From Kluyvera georgiana ATCC 51603 (GTDB lineage: Bacteria; Pseudomonadota; Gammaproteobacteria; Enterobacterales; Enterobacteriaceae): a stretch of DNA of 60,989 nucleotides. The notes under the pieces are model-generated. The model was not told the origin of the DNA, ran no database searches, and was given only the letters and a program-made list of their open reading frames with translations. Positions 48,112 to 58,896 of this stretch are shown piece after piece (position 1 is the first letter of the stretch; each line of letters begins with the position of its first letter). The translations under genes were made by a program, and so were the position numbers. The stretch lies in NCBI RefSeq assembly GCF_001654985.1, contig NZ_LXEU01000050.1, positions 1 to 60,989 on the forward strand, written 5' to 3'.

Positions 48112-48130
48112 GATATTACTTATCATTTTC
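48112..48130 (-). promoter_or_regulatory. Fur-like box upstream of ymiA-yciX-acnA
   Basis: On the minus strand GAAAATGATAAGTAATATC matches the 19-bp Fur consensus GATAATGATAATCATTATC at 15 positions. It lies 19 nt before the ymiA start. Iron control would suit the downstream aconitase. Confidence 0.5.
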
Positions 48131-48394
48131 ACACCAATTAATTGTTACAACTAATCATCAATGAGATAAATCCTAAGTAAATTTTAAGCAAAAATCCAGC
48201 GATTTTACGAATCCTGGAGAGAGATTTATTTATTCTTTTGACGCTGAAGGGATATTTGAGTAGAGAAGTTTGCTTAACGTTAAATTTATTTCTACTTTTG
48301 CTGCGATGTTGCCAATAGAAACAATTCTTAATCTCGACGATGGACGGATGAGGGATAAAAATCAGGGGATTGGGGTGGACAATATAAGCCTTTT

Positions 48395-48415
48395 CGCCCC
48401 CGATACCCGGGGGCG
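48395..48415 (-). terminator. Hairpin after cysB
   Basis: 7-bp GC stem CGCCCCC / GGGGGCG with a 7-nt loop, 16 nt past the cysB stop. No T run on the minus strand, so terminator strength is doubtful. Confidence 0.5.
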
Positions 48416-48430
48416 GATAATCATGGAAGA

Positions 48431-49426
<996 letters not shown>

Positions 49427-49537
49427 TCAGAAAGCGCTCATAAAGACGATTTAATCATAAGAAATGCATCTGCTATAACCACTATATCATTTATAGCAAG
49501 TGTGTATAGATGGAAACAAAAAATAATAACGAGGTTA

Positions 49538-49564
49538 TAAAAAAGGGCCGCACAGCGGCCCTTT
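49538..49564 (-). terminator. topA terminator
   Basis: 10-bp perfect stem AAAGGGCCGC / GCGGCCCTTT with a 3-nt loop followed on the minus strand by six T, 22 nt past the topA stop. Confidence 0.93.
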
Positions 49565-49585
49565 GTGAAGTTTTTGCGTGGAACG

Positions 49586-52183
49586 TTACTTTTTCGCTTC
49601 GACCCATTTGCCGTCAACGAAGAACGCTGACCAGCCCGTCGCTTTACCGTCTTTTTCAGAGGCAACATACTGCTGTTTGGTTTTACGACTGAAACGTACC
49701 ATCGTTTTGTTACCGGCAGGATCCTGCTGCGGCGCATCGGCCAGATAACGCAGTTTCTCCGGCAGACGGTCGCGGAAGCGGAACAGCTCTTCCACCAGCG
49801 GCGCGCGCGTTTCACGTGATTTCGGGAAGGTGTTAGCGGCCAGGAACACCCCAGCAGCGCCGTCACGCAGCACGAAATATGCGTCGGACTTCTCGCACGG
49901 CAGCTCTGGCAGCGGCACCGGATCTTCCTTCGGCGGCGCGACTTCACCGTTACGCAGAATTTTACGCGTGTTCTTGCATTCGTCGTTGGTGCAGGCCATG
50001 TACTTGCCGAAGCGCCCCATTTTCAGGTGCATTTCGGAGCCACATTTCTCACACTCAACGATCGGGCCGTCATAGCCTTTGATGCGGAACTCGCCTTCTT
50101 CAATCTCGTAGCCGTCGCAGGTCGGGTTGTTACCGCAGACGTGCAGCTTACGCTTCGGATCGATCAGGTAGCTGTCCATTGCCGTGCCGCATTTCTGGCA
50201 ACGGCGTTTGGCGCGCAGCGCGTTGGTTTCAGCGTCGTCGCCTTCCAGCACGTTCAGCACTTCGTTTTCCGGCACCAGGTTAATGGTGGTTTTGCAGCGC
50301 TCTTTCGGCGACAGCGCGTAGCCAGAGCAGCCGAGGAACACGCCGGTGCTGGCGGTACGGATACCCATTTTGCGTCCGCAGGTTGGGCAATCAATACTGG
50401 TCAGCACCATCTGGTTCGGCTGCATGCCGCCCTCTTCCGGTGCTTTCTCAGCGGTTTCCAGCTGCTTGGTGAAGTCGCCAAAGAACAGGTCCAGCACCTG
50501 CTTCCACTCGGCTTCGTGATTCGCCACGCGGTCGAGATGGTCTTCCATCTGCGCGGTGAAATCGTAGTTCATCAGATCGCGGAAGTTCTCTTCCAGACGG
50601 TCGGTGACGATCTCACCCATTTTTTCGGCGTAGAAGCGACGGTTTTCAGTGCGCACGTAGCCGCGATCCTGAATGGTCGAAATAATCGACGCATAGGTGG
50701 ACGGACGGCCGATACCGCGTTTCTCCAGCTCTTTCACCAGAGACGCTTCGCTAAAGCGCGCAGGCGGCTTGGTAAAGTGCTGGGCCGGTATCAGTTCCAC
50801 CAGGCTGAGCTTGTCGCCCTGGTTCACCATCGGCAGCGTGCGGTCTTCATCGCCTTTGCGCAATGCCGGCATGACTTTAGTCCAGCCGTCAAAGCGCAGG
50901 GTACGGCCGCGCGCTTTGAGCTTGAAGTCGCCCGCTTTCACGATCAGCGTCGTGGAGTCATACTGCGCTGGCGTCATCTGACAAGCCACGAACTGGCGCC
51001 AGATCAGCTGGTACAGCTTCTGCGCGTCCGCTTCCATATCTGTCAACGCTTCCGCCTGCACGGCAACGTCGGAAGGACGAATCGCTTCGTGCGCTTCCTG
51101 CGAGTTCTCTTTGCTGGCGTACTGATTCGGATTTTCCGGCAGGTATTTCTTGCCGAAGTTATCGCTAATATAGCCGCGAACCATGTTCACCGCGTCCTGA
51201 CTCAGGTTGGTGGAGTCGGTACGCATGTAGGTGATGTAGCCCGCTTCATACAGACGCTGCGCCATCATCATGGTTTTCTTCACGCCGAAGCCCAGACGCG
51301 TGCTGGCGGCCTGCTGCAGCGTTGAGGTGATGAACGGCGCGCCCGGCTTGCTGCTGGTCGGCTTATCTTCACGCTCCAGCACGCTGTAGCTGGCTTTTTC
51401 CAACAGGCTGACCGCCGCCATGGTTTCGTCGCGGTTAACCGGACGGAACGGCTTGTCGCCCTGATGGGTGACTTCCAGCGCCAGAGCATCGCCGCCAGGC
51501 GTAGTGGTATTCGCGTCCACTTCCCAGAATTCTTCCGGAACGAAGGCTTTGATTTCACGCTCACGCTCAACCACCAGACGCACGGCAACCGACTGCACGC
51601 GACCGGCAGACAAACCGCGAGCGATTTTTTTCCACAGCAGCGGCGAAACCATATAGCCCACAACGCGGTCCATAAAGCGACGCGCCTGCTGAGCGTTAAC
51701 ACGGTCGATATTCAGTTCGCCCGGCTTTTCAAACGCCTGGCGAATCGCATTCTTGGTTATTTCGTTAAACACCACGCGGCTATAGCGCGTTTCATCACCG
51801 CCGATCACTTCCCGCAGGTGCCACGCAATGGCCTCCCCTTCGCGGTCAAGGTCGGTTGCGAGATAGATGTGGTCGGCTTTTTCCGCCAGCTGTTTGAGTT
51901 CCGAAACTACCTTTTCTTTGCCTGGCAGCACTTCATAGTGTGCCGCCCAGTCATGCCATGGGTCGACGCCCATGCGGTTAACCAGCGCGCCTCGTTCATC
52001 CTTTTTAGGCTTTTTGGCCGTTTTGGTGGAGGTAGAGTCAGCGCTCTTTTTGGCGGCTGAGCCACTTGTCGGCAAATCGCGGATATGACCGACGCTGGAC
52101 TTAACCACGTAGTCATTACCCAGATACTTATTGATCGTTTTGGCTTTTGCCGGGGACTCAACGATAACGAGAGCTTTACCCAT
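49586..52183 (-). CDS. topA: DNA topoisomerase I
   Basis: 865-aa type IA topoisomerase, E. coli length, relaxing negative supercoils behind transcription. Toprim domain at the N-terminus with DLDREGEA metal motif near residue 111, active-site tyrosine in TYMRTDST near residue 319, and C-terminal zinc ribbons ([19 protein letters not shown]) plus two cysteine-free repeats. ATG at 52183 follows AAAGGTG and gives [15 protein letters not shown]. Confidence 0.98.
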   Translation of the reverse strand: MGKALVIVESPAKAKTINKYLGNDYVVKSSVGHIRDLPTSGSAAKKSADSTSTKTAKKPKKDERGALVNRMGVDPWHDWAAHYEVLPGKEKVVSELKQLAEKADHIYLATDLDREGEAIAWHLREVIGGDETRYSRVVFNEITKNAIRQAFEKPGELNIDRVNAQQARRFMDRVVGYMVSPLLWKKIARGLSAGRVQSVAVRLVVEREREIKAFVPEEFWEVDANTTTPGGDALALEVTHQGDKPFRPVNRDETMAAVSLLEKASYSVLEREDKPTSSKPGAPFITSTLQQAASTRLGFGVKKTMMMAQRLYEAGYITYMRTDSTNLSQDAVNMVRGYISDNFGKKYLPENPNQYASKENSQEAHEAIRPSDVAVQAEALTDMEADAQKLYQLIWRQFVACQMTPAQYDSTTLIVKAGDFKLKARGRTLRFDGWTKVMPALRKGDEDRTLPMVNQGDKLSLVELIPAQHFTKPPARFSEASLVKELEKRGIGRPSTYASIISTIQDRGYVRTENRRFYAEKMGEIVTDRLEENFRDLMNYDFTAQMEDHLDRVANHEAEWKQVLDLFFGDFTKQLETAEKAPEEGGMQPNQMVLTSIDCPTCGRKMGIRTASTGVFLGCSGYALSPKERCKTTINLVPENEVLNVLEGDDAETNALRAKRRCQKCGTAMDSYLIDPKRKLHVCGNNPTCDGYEIEEGEFRIKGYDGPIVECEKCGSEMHLKMGRFGKYMACTNDECKNTRKILRNGEVAPPKEDPVPLPELPCEKSDAYFVLRDGAAGVFLAANTFPKSRETRAPLVEELFRFRDRLPEKLRYLADAPQQDPAGNKTMVRFSRKTKQQYVASEKDGKATGWSAFFVDGKWVEAKK

Positions 52184-52578
52184 ATTCACCTTTACCTAAT
52201 TTGATTCTTCCAGGAATACATCGCACATGTTCCACATTCCACTGGCGACGAGCCTTGTATGTTGCGGCAACGCCAATAGATATCAACCCTTTACTGACCG
52301 GCTTTTGATGTAAGCACGCAGATGGCTGAGTTCACAGACTTTTTTTCGTCAGGAGCTATAGCACGAAGAATATTCGGTCGAATGTCAAGCAAATCTGTTG
52401 CCAGATTGCCGAAAGCGTCACACTGTACCTGATAAAATTCGTTACGCAACTTTATTAGCATGCAAACACCCATCCTGCCAACTCTGCGGTAAAATCGTTG
52501 CCCCTGGTAAACGTCGGGAATATTTGCCCACGACGGGCACCCGGCGTAAACTAGCGCGAGAATTTTGAGGAGTTGAAT
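52184..52578. other. Divergent control region topA-yciN
   Basis: 395 nt without a gene. Holds topA promoters (E. coli topA has several, including a heat-shock one): a TTGACA is seen on the minus strand at 52383-52388, with TATAGC 22 nt further, an off-consensus spacing. The yciN promoter is at 52524-52552. Confidence 0.6.
52524..52552 (+). promoter_or_regulatory. Sigma-70 promoter candidate of yciN
   Basis: TTGCCC and TAAACT separated by 17 nt, about 27 nt before the yciN ATG. The spacer contains a short inverted repeat (TGCCC/GGGCA) overlapping the -35. Confidence 0.55.
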
Positions 52579-52830
52579 ATGTCAAATAATAGCCAACCTA
52601 TCGATCGCCAGACGCTGCTGATTGAAGCCAATCGCCTTATTCGCGAACACGAAGATACTTTAGCCGGCATTGAAGCTACCGGCGTTGAGCAACGCAACGG
52701 CGTGCTGGTCTTCAGCGGCGAGTACTTCCTGGATGAACAGGGCCTGCCTACGCCGAAAAGCACGGCGGTGTTTAATATGTTCAAATATCTCGCCCACGAG
52801 CTGTCTGAAAAATATCACCTGGTTGACTGA
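52579..52830 (+). CDS. yciN: YciN, small conserved protein (DUF2498)
   Basis: 83-aa protein equal in length to E. coli YciN ([20 protein letters not shown], ending LSEKYHLVD). Cytoplasmic, acidic, function unknown; conserved beside topA. ATG at 52579 with GAGGAG 6 nt ahead; the TTG two codons earlier is rejected. Confidence 0.95.
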   Translation: MSNNSQPIDRQTLLIEANRLIREHEDTLAGIEATGVEQRNGVLVFSGEYFLDEQGLPTPKSTAVFNMFKYLAHELSEKYHLVD

Positions 52831-52859
52831 GCTTAAGGCCGTCGCCTGAGCCAAAAGAA

Positions 52860-52898
52860 CACGCCCGGTAAACAACGTTTACCGGGCGTGATTATTTT
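52860..52898. terminator. Terminator between yciN and sohB
   Basis: 14-bp perfect stem CACGCCCGGTAAAC / GTTTACCGGGCGTG with AAC loop followed by ATTATTTTT. Serves yciN; may also end convergent sohB transcription. Confidence 0.9.
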
Positions 52899-52912
52899 TG
52901 GGCTATAGTGGC

Positions 52913-53959
52913 TTAAAGCATCGGTTTTTGCCCGCGCTGCCACCAGCGCATCATCAGACGATCCGCGCTTTCCGCGGCGCTGCCGGTAAAGCGGTCCATC
53001 ATTTTCTTACGTCGCGTGTAGCGAACGTTGACCACTTCGTGGTCGGCCATCAGCCCCAGCAGAAGTTCATCGCTGGTGCCCACTTCATCAACCAGCCCTT
53101 TTTCCTGCGCCTGAGAGCCGTACCAGTGTTCACCGGTTGCCACCTGCTCGATATCCAGCGTCGGACGCATTGTTTTCACAAAATCTTTAAACAGATGATG
53201 GGTTTCGTTCAGCTCTTCGCGGAACTTCTGTCGCCCTTCGTCGGTGTTTTCGCCCAGCAGCGTCAGCGTACGCTTGTACTGACCCGCAGTGTGCAGCTCA
53301 ACGTCGATATCTTTATTTTTCAGGAAACGGTTGAGGTTTGGGATCTGCGCGACCACGCCAATCGAACCGAGGATGGCGAACGGCGCCGCGACGATTTTAT
53401 TCGCCACGCAGGCCATCATGTAGCCGCCGCTGGCCGCGACTTTATCGACTGCGACCGTCAGCGGGATCTGCTTATCGCGAATACGTTGCAGCTGGGAGGC
53501 CGCTAGCCCATAACCGTGCACCACGCCGCCGGGGCTCTCAAGGCGCAGCACCACCTGATCCTGCGGTGTAGCGACCGTGAGCACGGCGGTGATCTCTTCA
53601 CGCAGCGAGGCGACTTCGTGGGCATCCATGCTGCCTTTAAAATCCAGCACCCACGCGCGCGGTTTGCCGGAGACCGCGCTTTCACCCTGCTTCGCTTTGG
53701 CTTTTGCCGCCTTTGCTTCTTGCTTCAGTTTTTTCTTTTGCGCTTTATGCCACAGCTTCTGCTGCGGCCCGTCGAGCAGCGCGACGGCTAAATCTTCCTG
53801 CATGTCCTTGTGCTGCTCGCTTAAGTTGGTGATCCGCAGTTCGCCGCGCTGCCGCTTGCGCGACGTCAGATTGACAATCAGCACGGCAATGACGGCAATA
53901 GCGATGACAACCGTCACGATCTTCGCGAGAAATAGACCATATTGAAAAAGTAATTCCAC
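52913..53959 (-). CDS. sohB: SohB, inner-membrane serine peptidase (S49)
   Basis: 348-aa membrane-anchored protease of the signal-peptide-peptidase family. N-terminal helix (residues about 6-27), an S49 N-terminal extension, then the catalytic domain: VLDFKGSMDAHEV, serine in VDKVAASGGYMMA, GSIGVVAQ and ELHTAGQYKRTLTLLG. Multicopy suppressor of degP loss in E. coli. Start is GTG at 53959 after AAGGTGG, giving VELLFQYGLFLAKIV; the longer frame is rejected. Confidence 0.96.
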   Translation of the reverse strand: MELLFQYGLFLAKIVTVVIAIAVIAVLIVNLTSRKRQRGELRITNLSEQHKDMQEDLAVALLDGPQQKLWHKAQKKKLKQEAKAAKAKAKQGESAVSGKPRAWVLDFKGSMDAHEVASLREEITAVLTVATPQDQVVLRLESPGGVVHGYGLAASQLQRIRDKQIPLTVAVDKVAASGGYMMACVANKIVAAPFAILGSIGVVAQIPNLNRFLKNKDIDVELHTAGQYKRTLTLLGENTDEGRQKFREELNETHHLFKDFVKTMRPTLDIEQVATGEHWYGSQAQEKGLVDEVGTSDELLLGLMADHEVVNVRYTRRKKMMDRFTGSAAESADRLMMRWWQRGQKPML

Positions 53960-54212
53960 ACATCCACCTTGTACAAAAATCACATAATCTGTCGCTCAGT
54001 GTACAACACCGCGTCCGGTACGTCTCGACTGGAGTATCCGTCCTCGAGGCCGCTTCCAGATGATTTTTTTGCAAATGAAATCATTGCAAATTGTTAATTA
54101 GACGTTGTCTCTCCGGTGCGCCGATTGAAATAGCGAAGAGATTCAGGCATAAAGCCCAAAAGCGATGAAAAGTACATAAAATATGGTCACTAAAGGCCAT
54201 AGAGGAGCTACC

Positions 54213-54971
54213 GTGCACTATCAACCCCAGCTCGACTTGTTGCAGAATCGTATCATCCTGGTCACAGGGGCCAGCGACGGTATCGGGCGAGAAGCCGCTA
54301 TCACCTACGCGCGCTATGGCGCCAGCGTCATTTTATTAGGTCGTAGCGAAGAAAAATTACGTTCAGTTGCGCAGGAAATCAGCAATATCAGTGAATTACC
54401 GGTCCGTTGGTATACGCTGGATCTGCTAACCTGCACCCCGCAAGACTGCCAGCAGGTCGCGCAGCAGATAGGTCTGCACTACCCGCGTCTTGATGGCGTG
54501 TTGCATAACGCCGGGCTGTTGGGGGACGTGGTCCCGATGAGCGAGCAGGATCCGCAGGTCTGGCAGCAGGTGATGCAGGTTAACGTCAACGGTACCTTTA
54601 TGTTAACCCAGGCGCTGCTCCCGCTGCTGCTGCAATCGGATGCCGGTTCGCTGGTCTTCACCTCCTCCAGCGTGGGCCGTCAAGGGCGTGCCAACTGGGG
54701 AGCCTACGCGGCGTCGAAATTCGCCACCGAAGGTATGATGCAGGTGCTGGCCGAAGAGTATCAGGGTCAGCTGCGCGTCAACTGCATTAACCCCGGTGGT
54801 ACGCGAACCAAAATGCGCGCCAGCGCCTTCCCGACGGAAGATGCGCTGAAGCTCAAAACCCCTGCCGATATCATGCCGCTGTATCTGTGGCTGATGGGCG
54901 ATGATAGCCGCCGGAAAACCGGTATGACTTTTGATGCCCAACCCGGGCGTAAACCAGGAATTGCCCAATGA
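54213..54971 (+). CDS. yciK: YciK, short-chain dehydrogenase/reductase
   Basis: 252-aa SDR oxidoreductase, E. coli length. Cofactor motif TGASDGIG near residue 18, NAG motif in LHNAGLLGD, catalytic Ser and YAASK. Physiological substrate unknown. Start is GTG at 54213 (HYQPQLDLLQNRIILVTG) after AGAGGAG. Overlaps btuR by 4 nt, a conserved pairing. Confidence 0.96.
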   Translation: MHYQPQLDLLQNRIILVTGASDGIGREAAITYARYGASVILLGRSEEKLRSVAQEISNISELPVRWYTLDLLTCTPQDCQQVAQQIGLHYPRLDGVLHNAGLLGDVVPMSEQDPQVWQQVMQVNVNGTFMLTQALLPLLLQSDAGSLVFTSSSVGRQGRANWGAYAASKFATEGMMQVLAEEYQGQLRVNCINPGGTRTKMRASAFPTEDALKLKTPADIMPLYLWLMGDDSRRKTGMTFDAQPGRKPGIAQ

Positions 54972-55558
54972 GTGATGAACGTTACCGTGAACGCCAGCAA
55001 CGCGTGAAAGAGCGCGTCGCTGCCCGCGTCGCTGCCGCCCAGGACACACGAGGGATCGTGATTGTGTTTACCGGCAATGGCAAAGGCAAAACCACTGCCG
55101 CCTTCGGTACCGCCACCCGCGCGGTCGGCCACGGCCATAACGTCGGGGTGATTCAGTTCATTAAAGGCACGTGGCCAAACGGTGAGCGTAACCTGCTCGA
55201 ACCGCTGGGCGTTGAATTTCAGGTGATGGCCACCGGGTTTACCTGGGACACTCAGAACCGCGAAAGCGACACGGAAGCCTGCCTTGCCGTATGGCAGCAC
55301 GCCAAACGGATGCTGGCCGACGAGACGCTGGATATGGTCGTACTCGACGAGTTGACCTACATGGTGGCCTATGACTATCTGCCGCTGGAAGAAGTCTTAA
55401 CGGCGCTGAAAGCGCGCCCGCAGCATCAAACGGTCATTATCACCGGCCGCGGTTGCCACCGGGACATCCTTGAGTATGCCGATACCGTCAGTGAACTGCG
55501 CCCCGTCAAACATGCGTTTGAAGCCGGAATTAAGGCGCAGATTGGCATTGATTACTAA
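54968..55558 (+). CDS. btuR: Cob(I)yrinic acid a,c-diamide adenosyltransferase
   Basis: 196-aa enzyme (BtuR/CobO/CobA type) adding the adenosyl group to cobalamin and corrinoids. P-loop GNGKGKTTAAFG near residue 36, then GVIQFIKG and LDELTYMVAYDYL. E. coli length. Its last 29 nt overlap the 3' end of the convergent AraC gene, so no terminator fits between them. Confidence 0.97.
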   Translation: MSDERYRERQQRVKERVAARVAAAQDTRGIVIVFTGNGKGKTTAAFGTATRAVGHGHNVGVIQFIKGTWPNGERNLLEPLGVEFQVMATGFTWDTQNRESDTEACLAVWQHAKRMLADETLDMVVLDELTYMVAYDYLPLEEVLTALKARPQHQTVIITGRGCHRDILEYADTVSELRPVKHAFEAGIKAQIGIDY

Positions 55559-56504
55559 GCTGCGTTAGCCTCTCGAGCAGCGCGGCGTTGAGCGGCAGGC
55601 ACAGGCAATCTTCGCCCTGTGCCAGCGTACTTTCCGCTAAATTCTGGCGCGAAAGAAAGCGTTTACGGTACTCGGTTGGCGTCAGCCCACAGTACTTATT
55701 AAAGGCGGCAATCAGCGCCTTATGTTCCTGAAAACCACAGCTGTGGCTGATGTCAGTGATCGGCGTGCGGGTATCACGTAGCAGGGTGCGGGCTTTGTTC
55801 AGCCGCACCAGCGTCAGATATTCTTTGAAATTGTGTCGACTGACCTTTTTAAACAGCCGGGAAAAGTACGAGTAGCTCATGCCGCTATGCTCGGCAACAT
55901 CGCTCAAGGTCAGCGGTTGGTCGAAGTGCTGATTAATGTAATCAATCCCCTCTTTAATCATCGCATCTTCCCGCAGCGAACTTTCAGCCCGCTGAGTCGG
56001 TTGCCCGGCTGCCACCAGCGCATCCAGCAGCAGATAGATAGCCGCAATGCGCTGAAACGGCGCATCGTTGTCCATAATTCGCGCCAGCAGCGACTGTAGC
56101 CGGGGGAAAACGGCACTGTCGGCTGGCGTCATGGCGTGGCGATGCGTTCGCCAGTTCAGCAATGGCGCCGGGTGCAGTTCATCAAACAGTCCCGGTGAAA
56201 ACTGCACGGTCACCAGTTGGCTGCCGTCTTCTTCCGCGCTCAGCGCGTGTACCTCTTCGGCATTGATATACAGCATCTCCCCCGCGTGAAGCGCTACGCT
56301 TTGCTGCCCCACCGCCAGCGAAAACCGCCCGCGAAGCACCGTAATAAGCTCCGGTGCCGGGTGCCAGTGCGGCTCACAGTAGCGAACCTCCGCCGCAAAA
56401 ACGTTGAGTTTCTCCGCGTCAAAGGCGATCAGCTCGTAGCCGCTTGCCGTCTGCCGCTCGGCATGGGCGGCCGGGCGAGGATGCGTCACTGAAAAAGGAA
56501 ACAC
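55530..56504 (-). CDS. AraC-family regulator of the GH3/GPH operon
   Basis: 324-aa regulator. A cupin domain covers residues 30-110 (EPHWHPAPELITVLRGRFSLAVG, LHAGEMLYINAEEVHAL) and an AraC DNA-binding domain covers about residues 190-290 (LTLSDVAEHSGMSYSYFSRLF; PITDISHSCGFQEHKALIAAF). A C-terminal tail of 35 residues is longer than usual. It is the last gene of the operon, 23 nt after the beta-glucosidase gene, so it probably controls its own operon. Two direct repeats upstream of the operon (60330-60358) are possible targets. Confidence 0.88.
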   Translation of the reverse strand: MFPFSVTHPRPAAHAERQTASGYELIAFDAEKLNVFAAEVRYCEPHWHPAPELITVLRGRFSLAVGQQSVALHAGEMLYINAEEVHALSAEEDGSQLVTVQFSPGLFDELHPAPLLNWRTHRHAMTPADSAVFPRLQSLLARIMDNDAPFQRIAAIYLLLDALVAAGQPTQRAESSLREDAMIKEGIDYINQHFDQPLTLSDVAEHSGMSYSYFSRLFKKVSRHNFKEYLTLVRLNKARTLLRDTRTPITDISHSCGFQEHKALIAAFNKYCGLTPTEYRKRFLSRQNLAESTLAQGEDCLCLPLNAALLERLTQLSNQCQSAP

Positions 56505-56527
56505 GCGCCTTCTCCTGTTATTAGCGG

Positions 56528-58879
56528 TTAGTTTGTTCCGGCCAACACCGCGTTCAGTTCATCACGCTCGATGTCCAGCGCCAGAAACTCGGTCAGCGCA
56601 ATCAGCAGACCGCAGAACAGATCGGGCACCAGGCGAATCAGCTTCTCTCGTACCTGTTCCGCAGGAATCTGACTTTTTCCGGCAATCAGCTGTACGACCC
56701 GGGCAAAGGCTTCCGGCTGCTGAATCAGCTGTTGCAACGAGTTATCATCGCGCAGCGGCACGTAGCGTGGCGGGCAATCAATCTCAAACGTCGCGCTCAG
56801 CGGCAGATCGCGGGATGACGCCCCCACGTGAAGATGCCATTCGCCAGGCGTAATAACCCAATCGGCCAGACCCGGATGATAGCAGGCAAGCTCGGCGATC
56901 GGCAGTTGCAGGCTGACACGGCGGGTTTCCCCGGCGGCCAATGCGACTTTAGTAAAGCCCTTTAAGGCACGCACTTCACGAATCAGCTCGCCTTTTGGTG
57001 CGGAAACGTACAGCTGAACGACCTCTTTACCGTCATACGCGCCCACGTTATGTAAATCAACGGTGACGGTTAGCGTATCATCCGCCCCCACGCGCGTTGT
57101 CGACAGCAGCAGATTGTCATAGGCAAACTGCGTATAGCTTAAGCCAAAACCAAACGGGAAGAGCGGATTCAGACAGCGTTTATCGTAGTAGCGATAGCCC
57201 ACGAATAATCCCTCACCGTAATGGTGGCGCAGATTCTCCCCCGGGTATTGTAGCCAGGCCGGGGTCTCTTCCAGCGTATTCGGTACCGTCACCGTCAGCT
57301 TGCCGCTTGGGTTACGTAACCCGAACAAAATTTCCGCTACCGCGCGGCCCATACCCTGCCCGGCAAAGAAGGTTTCCAGCAGCGCTTTGCAGTCACCCAG
57401 CCACGGCATCACCACCGCATCGCTGTTGGCCAGCACCACCACGACATTCGGCTGCACAGAGGCTACCTCGCGAATCAGGCGCTCGTGCACGGCCAGAATA
57501 TTCAGGTCCTGGCGGTCACCGTTTTCACCGTCTTCGCCTACCGCGGTGCTGACGAAGATGACCGCCACATCGGCCTCCTGCGCCACGGCTTTCGCCTGGG
57601 CCAACGCCGCTTCGTCATCGCGCAGATCGTCAGGCGCGCCCACCGCCCACCGCACGCTGAAATCATCGCCCGCGAGGTCGAAAATTTCATCTAACGGACG
57701 GTCAAACAGATACGGTACCGTCGTTGCGCAGCCGGAACCCTGAATCACCGGCTCCTGCGCCGGTTTACCCACCACGGCAATACGCGGCGTTTTCTCCGGA
57801 CGCAACGGCAGTAACCCGTCGTCATTTTTCAATAATACAATGGATTCCGCCGCCAACTGCTGCGAAAGCGCATGATGTGCCGGGAAATCGGCCTGCGCAT
57901 TGGGGCGACGGTGGCGTTGCACCTTATCCAGCAGTTCCAGCATCCGCAGGCAGGCGCGATCGACCACCGACATCGGTACTTCGCCGGATTCAATCGCCGC
58001 CAACAGCGTCTGTTTATCGCGCCGGGTTTCCGGCATCGCCAGATCGTTACCCGCCAGCAGCGATGCGGGACGATCCTTCACGCCATACCAGTCGGACATC
58101 ACCAGCCCCTGGTAGCCCCACTCGTCACGCAACACCTGGGTCAACAGGAACGGATCCTGTGACGTTTGCACACCGTTCAGCCGGTTGTAGGAAGACATCA
58201 CCGTCCACGGCTGCGACTTCGCGATCGCCCGCTGGAACCCCGCAAGATAGATTTCGCGCAGCGCACGCTCTTCAATAATGGAGTCCATTTCCGTGCGGCG
58301 GTACTCCGAGTTGTTGGCAGCAAAGTGCTTCAGGCTGGCGCCAACGCCTTCATCCTGCAGGCCGTTGATCAATGCCGCCGCGATATCCCCGCTGACAACC
58401 GGATCTTCGGCGTAGTATTCATAACCGCGCCCGGCTAGCGGCGTGCGGCGAATGTTGATACCTGGCCCCAGCAGTATCCCGACGCCCATATGCTGGCACT
58501 CGCGGCCCAGCGCCTGACCCATTTGATAGACCAGGTCGATATCCCAGCTACAGGCGAGGCTTGAGCCGTTCGGGAAACAGGTGGCCGGCAGCGAGGCGCT
58601 GAACAAGGCTTCGCTGCCGCCTTTCGCCGCCGATTCCTCGGCGTTGGCCTGGTCTGCGGTTTGGGTAATCACGGAGATAAAATCGTCCATACTCCATTTT
58701 TCACTACCGTCTTTCTGCGCGCTGCTGTAGCGCACGCCGTAGGTGCCGTCGGTCATGACAATATCGTCAATACCGTGCTGCGGCAGACTGGCCGTGCGCC
58801 ACAGGCCGCTGCCGTTGAGCAGCGCCACTTTGTCTTCGGCGCTCATCGCGGCAATAAGGTTTTTAAAATCACGATTCAT
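56528..58879 (-). CDS. GH3 beta-glucosidase-type glycosidase
   Basis: 783-aa glycoside hydrolase family 3 enzyme without signal peptide, so cytoplasmic. N-terminal TIM barrel with KHFAANNSE near residue 180 and the nucleophile aspartate in LVMSDWYGVKD near residue 264. The alpha/beta sandwich domain and a C-terminal fibronectin-III-like domain (GADDTLTVTVDLHNVGAYDG, EVVQLYVSAPKG) follow. Family members cut terminal beta-glucosides, xylosides or related sugars; the exact sugar is not evident. Follows the symporter gene by 17 nt. Confidence 0.92.
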   Translation of the reverse strand: MNRDFKNLIAAMSAEDKVALLNGSGLWRTASLPQHGIDDIVMTDGTYGVRYSSAQKDGSEKWSMDDFISVITQTADQANAEESAAKGGSEALFSASLPATCFPNGSSLACSWDIDLVYQMGQALGRECQHMGVGILLGPGINIRRTPLAGRGYEYYAEDPVVSGDIAAALINGLQDEGVGASLKHFAANNSEYRRTEMDSIIEERALREIYLAGFQRAIAKSQPWTVMSSYNRLNGVQTSQDPFLLTQVLRDEWGYQGLVMSDWYGVKDRPASLLAGNDLAMPETRRDKQTLLAAIESGEVPMSVVDRACLRMLELLDKVQRHRRPNAQADFPAHHALSQQLAAESIVLLKNDDGLLPLRPEKTPRIAVVGKPAQEPVIQGSGCATTVPYLFDRPLDEIFDLAGDDFSVRWAVGAPDDLRDDEAALAQAKAVAQEADVAVIFVSTAVGEDGENGDRQDLNILAVHERLIREVASVQPNVVVVLANSDAVVMPWLGDCKALLETFFAGQGMGRAVAEILFGLRNPSGKLTVTVPNTLEETPAWLQYPGENLRHHYGEGLFVGYRYYDKRCLNPLFPFGFGLSYTQFAYDNLLLSTTRVGADDTLTVTVDLHNVGAYDGKEVVQLYVSAPKGELIREVRALKGFTKVALAAGETRRVSLQLPIAELACYHPGLADWVITPGEWHLHVGASSRDLPLSATFEIDCPPRYVPLRDDNSLQQLIQQPEAFARVVQLIAGKSQIPAEQVREKLIRLVPDLFCGLLIALTEFLALDIERDELNAVLAGTN

Positions 58880-58896
58880 GTCTCGACTCCCTGAGG

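Larger units (their letters stand above)
48094..48430. other. Intergenic region cysB-ymiA
   Basis: 337 nt, AT-rich, no gene. It holds the Fur-like box (48112-48130) and presumably the ymiA promoter, and at its far end the hairpin beyond cysB (48395-48415). Nothing else is recognised. Confidence 0.6.

Noticed and set aside
50027-51325. 432-codon open frame antisense to topA
   Set aside because: Lies wholly within topA, has no ribosome site or family features, and its composition is that of an antisense shadow.
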